Shown piece by piece: positions 62,701 to 64,000 of a stretch of 64,000 nt of DNA (the first letter of the stretch is position 1; each line of letters starts with the position of its first letter). Origin of the DNA: a virus. The translations under genes and the position numbers were made by a program. Below the pieces are notes generated by a model that saw only the letters and a list, made by a program, of their open reading frames with translations, ran no database searches and was not told the origin of the DNA. The stretch covers positions 40,267 to 104,266 of the IMG/VR virus record IMGVR_UViG_3300027736_000029. One strand, given 5' to 3'.

Positions 62701-64000
62701 CCTGAAGAACCACTTGAACCCGATGTTCCGCTAGTACCACTTGTTCCTGAAGTTTGAGAAAGTCCTGAAGAACCTGCTGAACCACTTGAACCTGATGTTC
62801 CTGATGTTCCACTAGTTCCTGAAGAACCTGCCGAACCTGAAGAACCACTTGAACCTGATGTTCCGCTAGTTCCTGATGTTTGAGATGCTCCTGATGTTCC
62901 CGCAGAACCTGAAGAACCACTTGAACCTGATGTTCCGCTAGTTCCTGATGTTCCTGAAGTCTGACTCAATCCTGAAGAACCTGCAGAACCACTTGAACCT
63001 GAAGTTCCACTAGTTCCTGATGTTCCACTTGAACCTGCTGAACCTGAAGAACCTGCTGAACCTGATGTTCCTGAAGTACCTGAAGTTTGAGATGCTCCTG
63101 ATGTTCCTGCTGAACCTGAAGAACCACTTGAACCTGATGTACCTGAAGTACCCGATGTTCCTGAAGTTTGAGAAAGTCCTGAAGAACCTGCTGAACCTGA
63201 AGAACCTGATGTTCCTGAAGTTCCACTAGTTCCTGAAGAACCAGATGTTCCTGATGTTCCACTTGTTCCTGAAGAACCTGATGTTCCTGAAGAACCTGAA
63301 GAACCGCTCGAACCTGATGTTCCTGAAGTACCACTTGTTCCTGAAGTCTGACTCAACCCTGAAGAACCTGCTGAACCACTTGAACCTGATGTTCCACTAG
63401 TACCACTTGTTCCTGAAGAACCTGATGTTCCTGATGTTCCACTAGTTCCTGAAGAACCTGATGTTCCACTTGAACCTGAAGAACCACTTGAACCTGATGT
63501 TCCGCTAGTTCCTGATGTACCACTTGTTCCTGAAGAACCTGATGTTCCACTTGAACCTGAAGAACCACTTGAGCCAGATGTTCCACTTGTTCCTGATGTA
63601 CCACTTGTTCCTGAAGAACCTGATGTTCCACTTGACCCTGAAGAACCACTTGAACCAGATGTTCCACTTGTTCCTGATGTTCCTGAAGTCTTAGACGCTC
63701 CTGAAGTACCCGCAGAACCGTCAGAACCACTTGAACCAGATGTTCCACTTGTTCCTGATGTTCCTGAAGTCTTAGACGCTCCTGAAGTACCCGCAGAACC
63801 GTCAGAACCACTAGAACCTGATGTTCCGCTAGTTCCTGATGTTCCTGAAGTACGCGAAAGTCCTGAAGAACCTGCAGAACCTGAAGAACCACTTGAACCT
63901 GATGTTCCGCTAGTACCTGATGTTCCTGAAGTTTGAGAAAGTCCTGAAGAACCTGCTGAACCTGAAGAACCTGATGTTCCGCTAGTTCCTGATGTTCCAC
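56409..64000 (-). CDS. Giant collagen-like tail fibre with S74 chaperone domain, 5' end outside the window
   Basis: The frame is open from the right edge to a stop at 56409, over 2,500 codons; its start lies beyond 64000 (the TTG at 63356 is only the Leu of a GLSQ unit). Nearly all of it is Gly at every third position with Thr/Ser/Ala, as GTS, GSS and GSA triplets in modules of about 27 residues interrupted by GLSQT, GASQT or SDGSAG units. After the last repeat comes a short beta domain (about 60 residues), then the S74 peptidase/intramolecular chaperone (last 99 residues), whose catalytic Ser is in YSDARIK. It releases itself after trimer folding. The Ser/Thr triplets are likely O-glycan acceptors. 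Confidence 0.9.
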   Translation of the reverse strand, partial: GTSGTSGTSGSSGSAGSSGLSQTSGTSGTSGTSGSSGSSGSAGSSGLSRTSGTSGTSGTSGSSGSDGSAGTSGASKTSGTSGTSGTSGSSGSDGSAGTSGASKTSGTSGTSGTSGSSGSSGSSGTSGSSGTSGTSGTSGTSGSSGSSGSSGTSGSSGTSGTSGTSGTSGSSGSSGSSGTSGSSGTSGTSGTSGSSGTSGTSGTSGSSGSAGSSGLSQTSGTSGTSGTSGSSGSSGSSGTSGSSGTSGTSGTSGSSGTSGTSGTSGSSGSAGSSGLSQTSGTSGTSGTSGSSGSSGSAGTSGASQTSGTSGTSGSAGSSGSAGSSGTSGTSGTSGSSGSAGSSGLSQTSGTSGTSGTSGSSGSSGSAGTSGASQTSGTSGTSGSSGSSGSAGSSGTSGTSGTSGSSGSAGSSGLSQTSGTSGTSGTSGSSGSSGSAGTSGASQTSGTSGTSGSSGSSGSSGTSGSSGTSGTSGSSGTSGTSGTSGTSGSSGSAGSSGLSQTSGTSGTSGTSGSSGSSGSAGSSGLSRTSGTSGTSGTSGSSGSDGSAGTSGASKTSGTSGTSGTSGSSGSDGSAGTSGASKTSGTSGTSGTSGSSGSSGSSGTSGSSGTSGTSGTSGTSGSSGSSGSSGTSGSSGTSGTSGTSGTSGSSGSSGSSGTSGSSGTSGTSGTSGSSGTSGTSGTSGSSGSAGSSGLSQTSGTSGTSGTSGSSGSSGSSGTSGSSGTSGTSGTSGSSGTSGTSGTSGSSGSAGSSGLSQTSGTSGTSGTSGSSGSSGSAGTSGASQTSGTSGTSGSAGSSGSAGSSGTSGTSGTSGSSGSAGSSGLSQTSGTSGTSGTSGSSGSSGSAGTSGASQTSGTSGTSGSSGSSGSAGSSGTSGTSGTSGSSGSAGSSGLSQTSGTSGTSGTSGSSGSSGSAGTSGASQTSGTSGTSGSSGSSGSSGTSGSSGTSGTSGSSGTSGTSGTSGTSGSSGSAGSSGLSQTSGTSGTSGTSGSSGSSGSAGSSGLSRTSGTSGTSGTSGSSGSDGSAGTSGASKTSGTSGTSGSSGSSGSSGTSGSSGTSGSSGTSGTSGTSGSSGSSGSAGSSGLSQTSGTSGTSGTSGSSGSSGSAGTSGASQTSGTSGTSGSSGSSGSAGSSGTSGTSGTSGSSGSAGSSGLSQTSGTSGTSGTSGSSGSSGSAGTSGASQTSGTSGTSGSSGSSGSAGSSGTSGTSGTSGSSGSAGSSGLSQTSGTSGTSGTSGSSGSSGSAGSSGLSQTSGTSGTSGTSGSSGSSGSAGSSGLSQTSGTSGTSGTSGSSGSSGSAGSSGLSQTSGTSGTSGTSGSSGSSGSAGSSGLSRTSGTSGTSGTSGSSGSDGSAGTSGASKTSGTSGTSGTSGSSGSDGSAGTSGASKTSGTSGTSGSSGSSGSSGTSGSSGTSGTSGTSGTSGSSGSAGSSGLSQTSGTSGTSGTSGSSGSSGSAGTSGASQTSGTSGTSGSSGSSGSSGTSGSSGTSGTSGTSGTSGSSGSAGSSGLSQTSGTSGTSGTSGSSGSSGSAGASGASQTSGTSGTSGTSGASGVAGTSGASQTSGTSGTSGSSGSSGSAGSSGTSGTSGTSGSSGSSGSAGAAGVSQTSGTSGTSGTSGSSGAAGTAGASGASQTSGTSGTSGSSGSSGSAGSSGLSQTSGTSGTSGTSGSSGSSGSAGSSGLSRTSGTSGTSGTSGSSGSDGSSGISRASGSSGTSGTSGTSGSSGAAGASGASQTSGTSGTSGTAGASGNAGTSGASQTSGTSGTSGSSGSSGSSGASGASGSSGTSGTSGSSGAAGASGASQTSGTSGTSGTAGASGNAGTSGASQTSGTSGTSGSSGSSGSSGASGASGSSGTSGTSGSSGAAGASGASQTSGTSGTSGTAGASGNAGTSGASQTSGTSGTSGSSGSSGSSGASGASGSSGTSGTSGSSGAAGASGASQTSGTSGTSGTAGASGNAGSSGASQTSGTSGTSGSSGSSGSSGASGASGSSGTSGTSGSSGAAGASGASQTSGTSGTSGTAGAAGASGASQTSGTSGTSGTAGAAGASGASQTSGTSGTSGTSGASGAVGTSGASQTSGTSGTSGTSGSSGAAGAAGASGASQTSGTSGTSGTNGSSGAAGAAGASGASQTSGTSGTSGTNGSSGAAGAAGASGASQTSGTSGTSGTSGASGAAGTSGASGSSGSSGTSGTSGTSGAAGNSGNSGASGSSGSSGTSGTSGTSGSAGASGNAGASGVSQTSGTSGTSGTSGSSGAAGTAGASGVSQTSGTSGTSGTAGAVGNAGASGASQTSGTSGTSGTSGSAGAAGNAGASGASQTSGTSGTSGTSGSSGAAGTSGASRTSGTSGTSGTAGSSGLSPASGTSGISGGVFTNQPNYLVYTVNGSTIQSTSFLYADITNSRLGVATTSPSYPLHVNANVSGISIYASADIVAYSDARIKGDVKVIDEALSKIQQINGVTYVRTDIDNDNDRRYAGVIAQDVNEVLPEVVNTDKETGIMSVAYGNMSGLLIEAIKELSNKMDNLQQQINELKK
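60888..62300. repeat. Tandem duplication of about 1.4 kb, copy 1
   Basis: This segment recurs at 62319-63731 with a constant offset of 1,431 bases (477 codons), in frame. Sampled stretches are identical, as are the complete out-of-frame reading frames on the two copies (for example 61076-61489 and 62507-62920). The edges were placed by eye and may be off by a few bases. Confidence 0.85.
62319..63731. repeat. Tandem duplication of about 1.4 kb, copy 2
   Basis: Second copy of 60888-62300; an 18-base stretch separates the copies. To its right an 81-base module is itself duplicated once (about 63651-63731 and 63732-63812). The duplication lengthens the fibre by 477 residues without breaking the Gly-X-Y register. 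Confidence 0.85.

Larger units (their letters stand above)
56930..64000 (-). repeat. Gly-Thr-Ser/Gly-Ser-Ser coding repeat array
   Basis: About 7 kb of imperfect coding repeats with 9-base, 81-base (27-codon) and longer periods. Each triplet begins with Gly; X and Y are nearly always Ser, Thr or Ala, and Pro is almost absent. Units near the C-terminus have more Ala (GAAGASG) and differ more from each other; units further right are nearly uniform, which shows recent homogenisation. The array continues past the right edge. Confidence 0.92.

Noticed and set aside
63356-63356. Apparent start (TTG) of the giant fibre
   Set aside because: The frame stays open to the right edge with the same repeat; this TTG is the Leu of GLSQ. 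The true start is outside the window.
56893-64000. Many long reading frames in other frames and on the plus strand, rich in His-Gln-Glu-Val-Leu or Leu-Met-Asn-Lys
   Set aside because: They are mechanical shadows of the Gly-Thr-Ser coding repeat: same periodicity, extreme composition, no start context. Only the minus-strand frame ending at 56409 makes a sensible protein.
56930-64000. CRISPR-like direct repeats
   Set aside because: Repeat length follows codon triplets and a protein module, there are no unique spacers and no cas genes.
1-64000. tRNA, rRNA, integrase, transposase or attachment sites
   Set aside because: None could be recognised on reading both strands; short tRNA-like folds were not tested by computation.

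Overview
The window is a piece of a large, AT-rich tailed-phage genome (Caudoviricetes), most likely of a phage infecting a Bacteroidota (Flavobacteriia-like) host. The phage assignment rests on T4-like replication and recombination genes (gp46/gp47-like SbcC/SbcD, a short DnaG-type primase, a RuvC-like resolvase, a PD-(D/E)XK nuclease), an amidase endolysin beside membrane and spanin-like genes, and very large repetitive fibre genes ending in an S74 intramolecular chaperone. The host assignment rests on Bacteroidota-type promoters (TTTG-N19/20-TATCTTTG, seen complete twice), a short RpoD-like sigma factor, a Bacteroidota-type histone H1/Hc1-like protein, an AFSQ signal-peptide end, and AT-rich start regions without Shine-Dalgarno sequences. 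No tRNA, rRNA, CRISPR array, integrase or insertion sequence was seen, and no gene-free stretch exceeds 300 bases (the longest are about 175).

Layout. 1-1973: rightward hypothetical genes behind an intrinsic terminator. 1970-7361: leftward redox pair (thioredoxin, glutaredoxin), PcfJ-like protein, LRR protein, Dam-type methylase. 7366-10219: DnaJ and a cluster of small genes, including the H1-like protein. 10295-16545: acidic, probably virion-associated proteins followed by a lysis-like region. 16614-17925: sigma factor operon. 18102-20205: putative restriction-modification pair bounded by terminators. 20236-28339: recombination/replication block with several unlisted-size small genes. 28343-36569: structural genes, three with long Thr-Pro linkers. 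36667-55422: the only long rightward block, about 18 kb of sugar-biosynthesis, glycosyltransferase, methyltransferase and carbamoyltransferase genes. 55419-64000: leftward structural genes ending in a giant Gly-Thr-Ser/Gly-Ser-Ser collagen-like fibre that runs off the right edge.

How it fits together. The glycan island lies exactly between two sets of Ser/Thr-rich fibre genes and contains two domains of the TibC type, whose characterised members O-glycosylate Ser in repetitive bacterial surface proteins. The leading hypothesis is that the phage decorates its own fibres (the (GTS/GSS)n collagen-like protein and the Thr-Pro linkers) with a made-to-order glycan: a wlb-like trio makes a 3-acetamido sugar, several glycosyltransferases build the chain, and methyl and carbamoyl groups cap it.

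Regulation. Two promoter classes are visible: a host-like TATCTTTG box and a T4-late-resembling TATTTATA box. In both, several examples place the box exactly 4 nt before the ATG, which predicts leaderless mRNAs. Functional calls below come from reading motifs in the translated sequence; no database search was run.
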